Below, in pieces: positions 23,661-35,365 of a stretch of DNA of 64,000 nt (position 1 is the stretch's first letter; the number at the start of each line of letters is the position of its first letter). The stretch is from Malus domestica. Its lineage: Eukaryota > Streptophyta > Magnoliopsida > Rosales > Rosaceae. A model generated the notes under the pieces. That model was not told the origin of the DNA. It was given only the letters and a program-made list of their open reading frames with translations, and did not search any database. Where the stretch lies: the NCBI RefSeq assembly GCF_042453785.1, contig NC_091667.1, positions 35,704,001 to 35,768,000 of the forward strand, read 5' to 3'. A program made the position numbers and the translations under genes.

Positions 23661-26600
23661 TGTTATAAATAGGCAAAAATTAGAAAGATAACATTTACTA
23701 GGGACAGGCGAGAAGTGGGTGCAAAATATCACACTATTTAATTTCGTAACTATAACACAAAAATATTGCAGGAAAAAGAGGAAATGAGGGATACTTGTTG
23801 TAAAATTGTGAGAATGAACGCTCACAGTAGTGTAATTGTTGTTATGTGATGTTTTCAAAAGAGCAATAGTAGTGTAATTGTTGTTGTGTGAAGTTTTAAA
23901 AAAGAGCAATCATTTCACTTTTGGTTTGTTACAGATGTGACTCTATATAAAGAGCACTCCATGTGTGATTACAATACACAACAAAGAAAAGAAGTGAAAG
24001 CAATAATATCAGTATCACTCCCTTCCTCTTTTTCCTGCAATCTTTTTGTATTATTGTTACGAAACTAAATAATGTGATATTTTGTACCTGCTTCTATCAT
24101 GTCCCCAGCAAAGGTTATCTCTCTAACTTTTACCTATTTATAACACGTTATCAGCACGATTATCTAACATTAACCAATTCTCATCTCCTTTCGCTGAAAA
24201 ATGCTTCCTTCAAGGATTTTACTATTCTTCTTCCTTCTTTGCCTCACTGGCTTGATGTACCCTCGCCAAGATTTGCTAGCACCATGCATGCTCCTAGTTC
24301 TCAATATAACAATTACTTATATTTTTATTTCTTGTTTGGTGTAACTCTTGACTACTAACCCAGTGTTTATGTTAATTTTACTGCGATCAACGATGGTGCA
24401 GTACAATCGCCCATCTTGAACTGCAAATTTAATTTTACTGCAATTTTAGGTGGTGCGATATAATCGTCCACCCTGCATTGCAAATTTAAATTTTCCTACT
24501 GCTTGATTGGTGCGGTATAATCGCTCATCCTATGCTATATTGTTTCAATGAGAATGGTGCAGTACAATTGCTCTTCTCATTAATCATGTAAATCTCGAGA
24601 ATGAAGTTTGAGTGCTTATCATTTTGACCTGAAGATCAAAATGAAAAATTTGTAAGAACTAGAAGTTCTAACACTACATTTCTCCTTAATACATATTATT
24701 GCAAGTTCTTACAAATCTCATTTTTCTTTCAGAAAAGAAAATTGCGAACTTGGCAAAACTTTATTTTGTTGCCCTGGATATTACTCGGAATAACTACCTT
24801 ACCTGGGTAGTGGATACCAAGATCTATCTAGAGGCAGGAAATCTTGGAGAAACTATCAAGGAGGAAAACAATGCATTCTCTCAAGATCGGGCAAATACCA
24901 TGATCTTTATCCGTCGCCACCTTGATGAAGGATTGAAGAACACGTACCTAACGGTTGAAGATCCATTAGCCTTCTGAAAGGCATTGAGAAATAGATACAA
25001 TCACCAGAAAACGGTGATTCTTCCAATGACTCGTTATAAATGGACACACCTAAGGATCCAAGATTTCAAGTCAGTTGCTGAGTACAACTCTGCAATATTC
25101 ATTATTAGCTCATAGATGAAGCTTTATAGGGAGACCATCACTAAGGAAGATATGTTGGAAAAGACTTTCAGCACCCTTCATGCCTCCAACGTGCTCCTGC
25201 AGCAGCACTATAGAAATCAATGCTTTACTGAGTACAACCAGCTAATATCGATGCTCTTTGTGGCTGAACAAAACAATGAGCTCCTGATGAAAAATCATCA
25301 GTCCCGACCTACTGGATTGGCGTCATTCCCAGAAATGAATGTTGCTTCCCTTGAAGTGAATACCACATCCTCTCGTGGCAATAATTACAAACGAGAATGT
25401 GGCCACATGCAAGGCCGATGGAATGGAAAAGGCAAGAATCATGTTGTCCAGTTTTACAACTAGGGTCCAAGGCATAATTTAGGCCTGAGCTTCAAAAATG
25501 TAAATCGCCACAAAGGTAAAGCTCATATGAATAACACTCCTAGAAATCCTAAAGGAGTTTTGCCATAGGTGTGGTGGCAATGGGCATTGGGCACGTACAT
25601 GTCATACCCCAAAACATCTAGTAGACCTGTATCAAGCCTCCCTCAAGGAGAATGGTGTCAAAACCAATTTCCTTGACCAGCCTAAACCAATGGATATACC
25701 TGATCCAGTGTGCAATTTATTAGGGCAACTGAACACAACCTACCTGGATGTCTCAGACTTCATTGTGGAAAGAGGGAATGAAATGTATCGGTTTTATTGA
25801 ATCATTTATGTTTGATGTACTCTTATTATCTGAAGAATAAGAGATGATATCTAGCCCTGCTTTGTTGATGAATGCAAACAGAGACAAGATTAGCCTAAGT
25901 GGAAAGATGCAATCCAAACAGAATTAAATTCCTTAGAAAGATGAAGTGTTTTTAGACCGGTAATCCAAATCCCGATTGGTGTGAACCCTGTGGATTACAA
26001 ATGGATATTCACAAGAAAGCGCAATGAAAAAAATGAAATTGCAAGATATAAAGCATGACTTGTTGCACAAGGTTTTTCACAAAGACCTGGAATTGATTAT
26101 GAAGAGACATACTCTCCTGTAATGGATGCAATTACGTTCTGTTACTTAATAAGATTGGTGGTTTCAGAAAAACTTGACATGCAACTTATGGATGTCATCA
26201 CCGCGTATCTATATGGAGAATTATATACTGACATATATATGAAGGTCCCAGAAGGACTTAAGTTGCCTGAAACGACTAATAAATCATAAGGTATGCTCTC
26301 AATCAAATTAAGGCGATCGTTATATAGGCTGAAACAATCTGGATGAATGTGGTAGAATCGTCTCAGTGAGTATTTGATCAAAGAGGATATACCAACAATG
26401 TCATTTGCCCTTATGTGTTCATTAAGAAATCAAATTCTGGATTTGCTGTAGTGGTAGTATATGTCGACGACAAGAATTTAGTTGGAATCCTTGAAAAGCT
26501 GAATATTGAAAAGCAATTTTGAAATGAAATACCTTGTTGTGTGAAGTTTTCAAAAAGAGCAATCATTTTACTTTTGATTTGTCACGGATGTGACTCTATA

Positions 26601-26665
26601 TAAAGAGCATTCCGTGTGTGATTACAATACACATCAAAGAAAAAAAATGAAAGCAATAATATGAG
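23661..26665 (+). mobile_element. Fossil Ty1/Copia LTR retrotransposon, plus-strand piece
   Basis: A long terminal repeat of about 350 bases spans 23796-24145, starting TGTTG and ending TAACA, with a TATA box (ctatataaag) and a primer-site-like tatcagcacg just after it. A partial LTR in the opposite orientation abuts it at 23661-23795. Internally, 24700-25470 resembles a Copia gag region, about 25560-25610 holds a zinc-knuckle-like Cys/His cluster, and about 25960-26400 resembles part of a Copia reverse transcriptase. A partial LTR follows at about 26531-26665. Much of pol is absent. The element is broken, with many breaks, and looks old. Confidence 0.8.
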
Positions 26666-28678
26666 TACATCAAATAGAAATGATTCAATCGAATCACTAC
26701 ACTTCATTCATTCTTTCCACAATGAAGTTTGAGATATCGAGGTGGGTTATGTACAATTGCCCTGATAAATCGCACACTGGATCAAGTACATCCATTGGTT
26801 TAGCCTAGTCAAGGAAATTGGTTTTAACACCCTTCTCCTTGAGGGAGGCTTGATACAAGTCCACCAGATGTTTTGGGGTACGACAAATATGCGTCTAATG
26901 CTCATTGTCACCATACCTATGGCAGACTCCTTCAGAATTTCTAGGAGTGTTATTCATATGAGTTTTAACTTTGTAACGATTTACATTTTTGAAATTCGAA
27001 CCTGAATTATGACTTAGACTTTGGTACTAAAACTGGACACCATGATTATTACCTTTCTCGTTCCACCAGCTTCGTCTATGGCCACGTCGTCGTTTGTAAT
27101 TATTGCCACGAAAGGATGTGATATTCACTTCAAGGGAAGCATCATTCACTTTTAGGAATAACATCGATCCAGTAGGTCGAGATTGATGATTTTTCATCAG
27201 AAGCTCATTGTTTTGTTCAGTCACGAAGAGCATCGATATCAGCTGGTTTACTCAAAAGTCTCGCTCCCTATATTGCTGTTGCAGGAGCACGTTGGAGGCA
27301 TGAAAGGTGCTGAAAGTCTTTTCCAGCATATATTTCTCAGTAATGGTCTCCATGCAAAGCTTCATCTGGGAGCTAATTTTGAACATTGCAAAGTTGTACT
27401 CAGCAACCGACTTGAAATCCTGATATTTAGGTGTGTCCACTCATAACGAGCCCTTGGAAGAATCACTATTTTCTGGTGATTGTATCTATTTCTCAATGCC
27501 TTCCAGAGGGCAAATAGATCTTCAACCGTTAGGTAATCGCTTTTCAATCCTTCATCAAGGTGGGGACAAATAAAGATTATGGTCTTTGCCCGATCTTGAG
27601 AAGATGTACTATATTCCTCCTTGATAGTTTCTTCAAGATTCCCTGCCTCCAGATGAATCTTGGTATCCACTACCCAGGTAAGGTAGTTTTTCCCAGCAAT
27701 ATCCAAGGCAACAAAATAAAACTTTACCAAGTTCGCCATTTTCTTTTCTGAAAGAAAAATGATATGAGAAAGAACTTGCAATAATGTATTATGGAGGAAT
27801 GTAGTGTTAAAACTTCTAGTTCTTACAAATTTTTCATTTTGATCTTCAGTGCAAAATAATAAGCACTCGAAACTTCAGGCTCGAGATTTACATGATTAAT
27901 AAGGAAGCAATTGTACCGCACCGCTCTCATTGAAACAATATAACATCAGGTGGGCGATTATACCGCACCACTGAAGCAGTAGGAAAATTTAAATATGCAG
28001 TGCAAGGTGGACGATTATACTGCACCACCTCAAATTGCAGTAAAATTAAATCTGCAGTTCAAGATGGGCGATTGTACCGCACCATATTTGATCACAGTAA
28101 AATTAACATAAATAAACACTGGGTTAGTAGTCATGAGCTACACCAAACAAGAAATAAAAAATATAAGTAATTGTTATATTGAGAACTAGGAGCAATCATA
28201 GTGCTAGCAGATCTTGGCAAGGGTACATCAAGCAGGTGCGGCAAAGGAGGAAGAAGAACAATAAAATCCTTAGAGGAAGCATTTTTCGGTGAAGGGAGAT
28301 GAGAACTGGTTAAGGTTAGAGAGTCGTGCTGATAACATGTTATAAATAGGCAAAAATTATAAATATAACCTTATCTAAGGACAGAGAGAAGGGATGCAAA
28401 ATATCACACTGTTTAGTTTTGTAATGTTAACACAAAAAAAATTTAGGAAAAAGAGGAATGGATGGATACTGATATTATTGCTTTCACTTCTTTTCTTTGT
28501 TGTGTATTGTAGTCACACATGAAATGCTCTTTATATAGAGCCACATTCGTGACAAACCAAAAGTGCAATGATTGCTCTTTTTTAAAACTTCCCACAACAA
28601 CACATTATCGTTCTTTTGAAAATATTACATAACAACAATTACACTACTATGGGCATTCATTCTCACAATTTTACAACA
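26666..28678 (-). mobile_element. Fossil Ty1/Copia LTR retrotransposon, minus-strand piece
   Basis: An LTR of about 341 bases lies at 28338-28678 in reverse orientation, matching the 23796-24145 LTR in its ends, TATA region and following primer-site-like sequence. Its interior (26690-28330, read on the minus strand) carries the same non-coding leader with repeated phrases and the same gag-type region as the plus-strand piece. The pol part and the second LTR are missing. It belongs to the same family as its neighbour, is broken with several breaks, and is visibly diverged from it, so both are old. Confidence 0.8.
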
Positions 28679-30219
28679 TTATTTTTATTTTAATTTTTGG
28701 CATTTTCTTTATTTATAAAAAAAATATCATTAATTTCTGACATTTTATCTTCTTTTGTTAAGTTTTTTTGCCAAAATCTAGACCGTTGATCTGAAAATCA
28801 AACGGTCCAGATTGTGCCGTGTCACTAACCGTTGGGTTTGAATTTCAAATTTTTTTGACCATTGGAAATCCAACAGCCAAGGCTTAGCCACGTGGCCCAT
28901 GTCCTGCGTCCCTTTAGTGTGCCTGCAACGCAGGCCCGGCGCTTGTCACCTTGTCAGGGATGCGCGCCCACACGCCTAACGCAAAAAAAATTTATGTTGT
29001 CCACTGACGTCATGCTATGACGTCAGATAGGCCGGTTCCTACCTCAACCCATTTTGGGCCGGCTTACAACCTAACTTGGACTTTGGGCTGGCCTATTTTT
29101 AGGGTTGGAGGGGTTTTTTTGGGTGCCAGCCTATTTTTTTAGGCTTTGGGCCCGTCTCTAAAGGAGGGGTGGACTTGCTCAAGATTGCCGAGGCCAAATA
29201 AAGGTACGACCAAATCTCTGCTTGATTCTAGAAGAGTTATTGCACAATTGTAGGATTCTACTGCTTTTGAAGTTCTTCTGATGGAGCTGAGAACTTTTGC
29301 CATGCCCAAAATTGGCATGGTAAGAAAAACACTATTTTTCCCTGAAGAAAAGATGGCAATAACCACTCAACAAACACACAAAAAAAACCCCAATCTTGCA
29401 GGCAGCAATCAGTGAAGCCACAATGGAATCGTGCAAAGTCACATACATCATGACTTCATTTTGTGTTAGATTATGCCCACTAAATAATACTCATGCACAA
29501 CATTATTGTAATGCATTTTAAGGAGATCGAGTAATTTGACCACCAAGTATCATTCACCAAAGAAGACGTATAACCCAATTCGGAACAGCCAACTGAGTTA
29601 CGAGTAGTAAAAGCTCCAAATTGACAAGAGAGCTTACCGTATCTGTTCTCCATGTTACTGACAGCCCTCCTGTACGCAGACATTGATTTCTCAAACTTCC
29701 CCAGAGTTGAATACATGCTCCCCATGTGCACGAGGACTGAATCCAGAAGCGGTTCACCATCCTTCACACTGTCAACAACTTCATTCAACTGGTCGTCCAT
29801 TAAAATGCACCAACAAAAAGGAGAGCAATTACAGCTTACAGAGGGCAATGGGAGAGAAAAACTATACATGCTTTCCCTAGAGAAGGAAAAAAGAAATTAC
29901 TATAGCCAGTAGCCAATAGCCATGTATCCTAGAGCTGTGATGTCAATGGTGGCAGCTTTTTCAATGCCTCTAACGCCGGCATTCATCCTTTCCTTCACAG
30001 AATCACAGCCTCATAATTGGCTTGAAGTAGGTCTATACCATCATTTTTGTTCCCCATCATAATCAACCTTTTGACTTCATCAAGTAACTCTTGCAACTCT
30101 CTCTCAAAACTTTTCATCCCATCCAATCTATTACTTGATTGCTTAAAAGAAGTTCTGAACCTGCTAATCATTAAAACTGGTTTAGGGTCATTGACTCATC
30201 ATTTTGAGATGAAACTAAG

Positions 30220-30505
30220 CGCTCATTCGGTGCCTAGGATTGGATTTGATTGGATAACTCACTAGATTCAATGTATGTCATCGAAGAAATGAATATTTTT
30301 TTCTGAGTTGAAGGTAGAAGATGGATTACTCGTGAAGTAATCTTACCACTTTGAGTTCTCACAAAATGGTAGGATATCAACACCTCATAACTTATCCCCT
30401 CCAATTCCTACACAATGAAAAACCTTTCATTTCTTACTTCGAAATACATGGTAATTCTTACGAGTTATTCAATCGAATTCATTCCTAAGCATCAAACGAG
30501 CCCTT
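30220..30505. repeat. MITE in a TPR-gene intron
   Basis: The ends are inverted: cgctcattcggtgcctagga on the left and tcctaagcatcaaacgagcc on the right. A related element is at about 45762-45995 (ggactcgtttggtgtctatg / atagatactaaacgaggcct). Confidence 0.65.
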
Positions 30506-31209
30506 AATATTTTAGAAACTGCAGTTAGCAAAATCAATAGAAAAGAAACCAAATCAAAAGAACTGCAAAGTTTTTCACCCTTGAAAGTGCTTTTCTTGGG
30601 CTGCCAGGTTTCTATCCAATGAGCCAACAGAAGCAAAAGTTCTGCTGGAGGTCCAGCAGAGGGCAAAGGCTCTAACAGGTACCATGAAAAGCTTGATGCT
30701 GCAATTCTCTTTCGGGAGGCAAACAGAGAAGGCGTTGCTGCCTTTTTACAAATGGGCAGACTGCATCATGTGATGCAAGCACACTTTGCTCATCCTGGAT
30801 TGTTCAAAGCAAAATCATTAGTGTGTAAGAGCCCACTACTTGTATTGTATGAACAACTCAAACCCCAACAAATTCAAATATGTAAAAACCATTCTTTTCA
30901 AATATTTTGGAAATTTTTTTGCCAAAAATCCAACCTTCGGTAAATCAAACCAGCGAATCATAAATCAATACAAATTAAAACTGAAATATATGGAAATTCT
31001 GAAGAGCGAGAGAGAGAGAGAGTACCCATTTTTTTGGAGAAGGGAGGAGAGAGAAGAAGGTCAGCTGCCATTAGTGGTGGTGGAGGACGAGTTGCAGAAG
31101 AGGGTGAGAGCGGAAAGCTGGCCGAGCTGTCCAAAGCGGTTAAAGATAACGAGAATGGTGGACGCTGAAGTGAGCGAGTTCGGGTTGGTTTGGGTCGGGT
31201 GACTCGGCT

Positions 31210-32120
31210 CGTCAGCCCATATTATTTATTTGTGAAAAAAAAAAAACGAAACCCATATCCCTGACCGGGCCCTTTTCTTTTGGGCCCTCACTCTAAGTAG
31301 TCCATTCGTAAAACCTTATTTTTATGGTAACCCCTATCAAAATTGGGAGGGTTTTCTTGTCAAAATGGTCTTTGAGATTGACATAACTCCTCATTTGGTT
31401 TCTAACAAAGAAAATAGAGGAAGTGGTTCATGAGTTTGTCACTGTAAATCATTTTGGTCATTCTGTAAACATTTTGTCAATATCCTCTTGAAGTGGAGGG
31501 ATGAGTTTGACAAAAATACATTTAAAAAGATGATCACGTAGTCGTTTACGTAACAATTTAACAAGGATATTAATTTTCACGTAATGACCTAAATAATTTA
31601 CGGTGGACTAACTAGGGAATTACTTCTCTCGATTTTCATTGTCACAGACCAAAAAGAGGATTTATGTCAATCTCAGAAAGTGGCTAAAAGGCCAATTGAG
31701 AGCTATGTCTAGGCACGATGGTAATAAACGTATAACAAAATTGCAAAACACAATGATTTACATAAAACAGGTTCACCAACCACTAATACAACGTCACATG
31801 TTAGACTGCCTTTGTATAGTGACCCAAGACACCACAACGACGGTAAACCTATTCTATATAAAGTCGATTGTCGTATATATCATGTCCATATAATCTGGAG
31901 GACGGAGGAACCATCTGTTAATTGAAAAGTGGTTTTGGCATCAAAACTGTATGACATAGAAACAAGCATTTCCACCAGGGTTACTACAAGTCTAATACTA
32001 CAGATAGAATGTCTTCAATTTTACCAAAAACATCAGAAAATACAACAATTATCCCACAAAAAACATAACGTTGAGCCCCACGAAGTTCTGAGAGGCCGGA
32101 ATTGAAAGGAACGGTGTGCA
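31210..32120. repeat. Intergenic, mostly one MITE-family copy
   Basis: About 31340-31690 shares an ordered set of phrases with 42890-43190: gaagtggtt...tgtaaatcattttgg, tcaatat...gaagtggaggg, caatttaacaa, atttacggtg and tcattgtca. Two diverged copies of one non-coding element explain the similarity. No gene is visible before the bL9 stop. Confidence 0.6.
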
Positions 32121-32124
32121 GTGT

Positions 32125-33393
32125 TTATGCAGCTCGGATTTTAACTTTAAGAGTCCATTGAACCTTCCCCGGCGGCAAAGGGATGGACTTAGGAAGGCGC
32201 AGTGTCACCTCATACTCTCCCACAGTCAACAAAGGAGATGGGAGATGGACGTTTTCGGGTAGGATTTGCACGGAAAGCTGCCTTGCCACCTAAACCAAAA
32301 TACACTGTATCAGCTAAAAGGAAAGAGAGAAAATTTGAAGGAAGCTTGAATCCATAAAGAACAAGCCATATACCTCGGTCACTATATCCTCGGTTGTCAC
32401 GGGGGATTTCAATTCTATAGGGTCCTCTTTTGTTGCACGCGAACGGAACTTTTTAAGATCGATGGGCCTCCGCAATACCTGTAAAAGTTTGTAAAGTTCA
32501 GATCACCCCTATATGTAAAGCTAAAGGTTTAAGTTCTTGTATGCATCAGAGATTCAACCAGCTTTCGAAATTATAGTTTCACATCCCACTTTAAGAAAAG
32601 AGCTTAACTACATTAAGAAATCGAGATCAACGACAAATTTGAACGAATTCCAGTTCATACTTCTAACAAGCATTGTATACTATATCAAGCATTCTATTAG
32701 ACTATAAAAAACAACCACATTAGTGAACATGAGCCGGCATATGCGTCCCTCTATGCTTCAATCAACAATTAAAATATATAGAAAGAGGTTACGAACCAGA
32801 CGAGCATTATCCAGGATTTTCGCAGCCTTTTGATATGCTTTCTGCTTAGCTTCCTCAGACACCGCAGCAACTACTTTAACCTCCTCAACCTCTTCCTCTA
32901 CTTCAAGCAGGGAGTTCTGAAAAACATCCGCGACAAGCGTTACAAAATCAAACGAAACAATGGCAACAGACGAACATTTATAACACAATCCATCCAAGAA
33001 CAAAGTAAAGAACCTTGCGATGCTCTTTGATGAGATACGCATACTTGTCAATGTTTGGGACAGCAAGCAATTTCGGCATCAAGTGGTTGCGAAAATACCC
33101 CGGCGCAACCTTCACCGTCTCACCGGCTTTACCGAGCTTATCCACGCTCTAAATTCATCAAATTAATCCCACTAATCAAATTTAATCATTCACTAAACAA
33201 AATCCACCACTAATTACTGAGTTTATGGAGAAATGCGCACCGTCGTTAGGATAACCTCCAAATGTCGGAATCGAACTCCTTGAGAAGCATATATCAGCGG
33301 ATTCATCATCCGATCCGAACCGCCGGAGCTGTGGATATTGGTGTCTTTAACGATTTGACGGAGGACATTTCTGCCATTTCGCAAATACGCCAT
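32125..33393 (-). CDS. Ribosomal protein bL9, organellar (likely mitochondrial)
   Basis: Five exons (minus): 33241-33393, 33014-33148, 32797-32916, 32374-32478, 32125-32289; 678 nt, 225 residues, all introns in phase 0. The bL9 N-domain signature is clear: VILT, then DKLGKAGETVKVAPGYFRNH and LMPKLLAVPN; it is preceded by about 40 residues that look like a targeting peptide. The middle is acidic and helical (EVEEEVEEVKVV), and the last exons form the C-terminal domain (VQILPENVHL, YEVTLRLPKSIPL). bL9 binds 23S-type rRNA near the L1 stalk in bacterial-type ribosomes. The length is greater than bacterial bL9 (about 150) because of the leader and an extended linker. The Arabidopsis counterpart recalled is At5g53070. 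Mitochondrial rather than plastid targeting is inferred from that family. Confidence 0.93.
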
Positions 33394-33997
33394 TCCCAAG
33401 CTTCTTCTTCCAACCTAATTCAAAGCATTTAATCGGAAACCGTACAGAAGAGAAAATCAATTTTGAAATTATTTTCCTTCGGTTTCTCGGAAACCAAACT
33501 GCGATGCGTAATTAATTTCACGGTGATGAAAAGAAAAACAATGATAATTAGTATTTCGAGAGAAGAGTACGTACCGGCTACGGCGTTCGAGTAGCGAGAT
33601 GCGGCGGCAACGACGGTGGCGAGTGGGAAGGGAGAGAGGGGTTTAGGGTTTTGGTGCGACGGGGTTGAAAGTCACAGTGGAAGAGTGAAAATTGAAAGAA
33701 AGGGCCGAAGGGGGAGAGGGATTCAGAATCAGGGGTTTAAAGCCAATTGTCTAAAACACCCCTGAAAATGAAACGAATTTGCACTCTCACAAAGGAAGCA
33801 TCCAAAGGTCATCTCCAACCGACCCAGCCAAAGTGCCATAGAGCTAAAAATAGCTTGGAATTACACAAAAACCGTCTCCAATTGAGGGCTAAGCCAAAGG
33901 GCTTGTGGGCTCCATCGGGCCCAAACCCCCAAATCAGTCCAACGGGCTGGCCATTTCCAACCAGCCAGCCAGCCATTTGCCCAGCTCTCCAACGCCA

Positions 33998-34215
33998 TAA
34001 TGTCAAGCTTGACATTTTGCCAACCCTCCAGCTCCAGAATATCAAGCTTGACATTTTGCCAGCCGTCAAGCTTTAAACTTAACATTTTGCCGGCCTTCAA
34101 GCTTTAAACTTAAAATTTTGCCACCCAGCTAACCAAGCCTCTAGCTCCAGAATGTCAAGCTTGACATTTTGCCAACTCTCAAGCTCCAGAATGTCAAGCT
34201 TGACATTTTCCAACC
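33998..34215. repeat. Minisatellite with palindromic core tgtcaagcttgaca
   Basis: Six imperfect tandem units of roughly 30-40 bases, each with a core related to tgtcaagcttgacattttgc. Four units keep all or nearly all of the 14-base palindrome; two have the variant caagctttaaactta. Spacers repeat ctccag/ctccagaat. Confidence 0.75.
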
Positions 34216-34615
34216 GTCCAACTCAGCCCATTTGAATGTCAACGGCTACTTGGCATCAGAATGATGCTAGCTAGCAATAGCTAGCTAACGTTATGTTGCC
34301 GTCAAGTTACCATTCGAATTTGATTTTTTTTTTTTTACGAATTTAAAATTTTCACATTCAATTACATCTCGACATGTGGCACTCGAAATTCTATCTGAAA
34401 AATTATTAAGATTACATAAAGATAAGAAATATGGAGAGTTACTCACTTTAGCGACACGTATCACTCGAAATCCAATCCAAAAAATTATTGAGATTATATA
34501 AAGATAAGAAATCTGGAGGCTTATTCATTTGGCAACAAGTGACACTCAAAATATGTCTGAAAATATTATTTTAATATGGTAGTTTAATTTAATTAACCAT
34601 ATTAATATAACTAAA

Positions 34616-34764
34616 GGGGTGTGATATCCGCACACCCCTTTTTACTTCTTCTATACCTTTTTGGTTTTCGACCGTCGGATCGGATGAATTGAAGAAGATC
34701 AACATACATAAATTAACAAAGGGTGTGTGAGAAGTAAAAAGGGGTGTGTGGATAGCACACCCCT
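34616..34764. repeat. MITE, family A, second copy
   Basis: Inverted ends ggggtgtgatatccgcacac and gtgtgtggatagcacacccc, with the same core as the copy at 1480-1616. Confidence 0.8.
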
Positions 34765-34891
34765 TAACTAAAATAATAAATTATGTTTGGCTATGTCCTT
34801 TTGGCCCCTTCGGTTGGAGATGGTTTTTTGTCAAAGGGTTATGTTTGGCCTATGACCTTTTCACCCCTTCGGTTGGAGATGATATAAAATA

Positions 34892-35046
34892 AGGAAAACT
34901 AATGAAAATGACTTGAAAAGTTTGAGTTTTAACGAAAATGAAAAAATAAAGGGTAAAGTGAATAGTATCAAGATTGACTTTTTAGTGTAAAAATGTGGTT
35001 TTTCATTAAAGTAAACAATACCGGAAGCTTTTCGTTAAAGTTTCCT
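34892..35046. repeat. MITE, family B (aaactaatgaaaatgacttg...ttcgttaaagtttcc)
   Basis: About 155 bases, repeated with few differences at 43318-43474 and about 60967-61130. All copies share gactttttagtgtaaaaatg (or close variants) and agcttttcgttaaag. Degraded relatives occur near 15440-15560 and 20200-20250. Confidence 0.8.
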
Positions 35047-35365
35047 ATAAAATATGGCCTAGTATTGTTCATTAAAATATAATTTCTTGCAAAGCTATAG
35101 GGCTAAAAGGAGCCTTTTGGCCCTTCGATTGGAGATGGCCTAACTCTGAAAAATTTACACAGATGTTGCTCTTATCACATTTTTCATACCACAGTTGTAC
35201 CGGCATCCTAATAAAAGTAGAACCCACATGTGTTGGCAGACTTTACATTTTTTCAATACTGTAGTTAAGCATTGCATAAAACTTTAAAATTTTAACAATG
35301 TTTTTTTTTTCTCTAATAAAAGCTTATGAGCATAAGTGCTTACGATTCTTTTGTGTATTCCTCTA

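Larger units (their letters stand above)
23473..29180. mobile_element. Large compound insertion with inverted ends in a TPR exon
   Basis: The left edge reads gagcaactccacctttaaaa; the complement of the right edge reads gagcaagtccacccctcctt, so the ends are inverted. They join directly to the two halves of a TPR exon. Outer segments 23473-23660 and 28680-29180 are non-coding and hold internal inverted phrases, as in a non-autonomous DNA transposon. The centre is filled by Copia-derived pieces (separate entries). A clear target-site duplication is not visible (at most 2-3 bases, aa/aag). Confidence 0.65.
22109..31071 (-). pseudogene. TPR-repeat (kinesin-light-chain-like) protein gene, disrupted
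   Basis: Minus-strand exons of one gene: 31026-31071, 30579-30741, about 29940-30160, 29638-29788, 29181-29341 continuing at 23430-23472, about 23235-23318, 23007-23142, 22463-22794, 22109-22370. TPR-like pieces include LLDSVLVHMGSMYSTLGKFE, GMAKVLSSIRRTSKAVESY, LYRKALEVIMSSNY, THLINLATSHSRSKNYVEAE and LALEALRIREKPFG. The N-terminus (MAADLLLSPPFSKKMG, then a Ser/Arg-rich stretch) looks like an organelle transit peptide. The exon ending at 29181 is cut by a 5.7-kb insertion (23473-29180). Other host-gene damage: an extra segment of about 8 bases near 30010, frame shifts near 23290 and 22609, and a donor lost in a microsatellite near 23180-23235. Family match recalled: Arabidopsis At5g53080. 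It is probably non-functional unless this copy is a collapsed allele. Confidence 0.8.
33809..35141. mobile_element. Non-autonomous element with catctccaacc ends
   Basis: The left end reads catctccaaccgacccagcc and the right end cccttcgattggagatggcc, imperfect inverted repeats. Internal half-copies of the same end (ttcggttggagatgg near 34818 and 34870) suggest nested insertions. Also nested are a family A MITE (34616-34764) and a family B MITE (34892-35046). No transposase is visible. Confidence 0.65.

Noticed and set aside
30752-30943. A plus-strand frame overlapping the second TPR exon
   Set aside because: The minus-strand frame joins in phase to both neighbouring TPR exons; the plus frame is its shadow.
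22100-31100. Reading the TPR locus as an intact gene with a giant intron
   Set aside because: The insertion edges fall in the middle of an exon with no splice signals, and other exons carry independent frame damage.
33747-34100. Open frames on both strands rich in Pro/Gln or Trp
   Set aside because: They are translations of the palindromic minisatellite and the element end, not genes.
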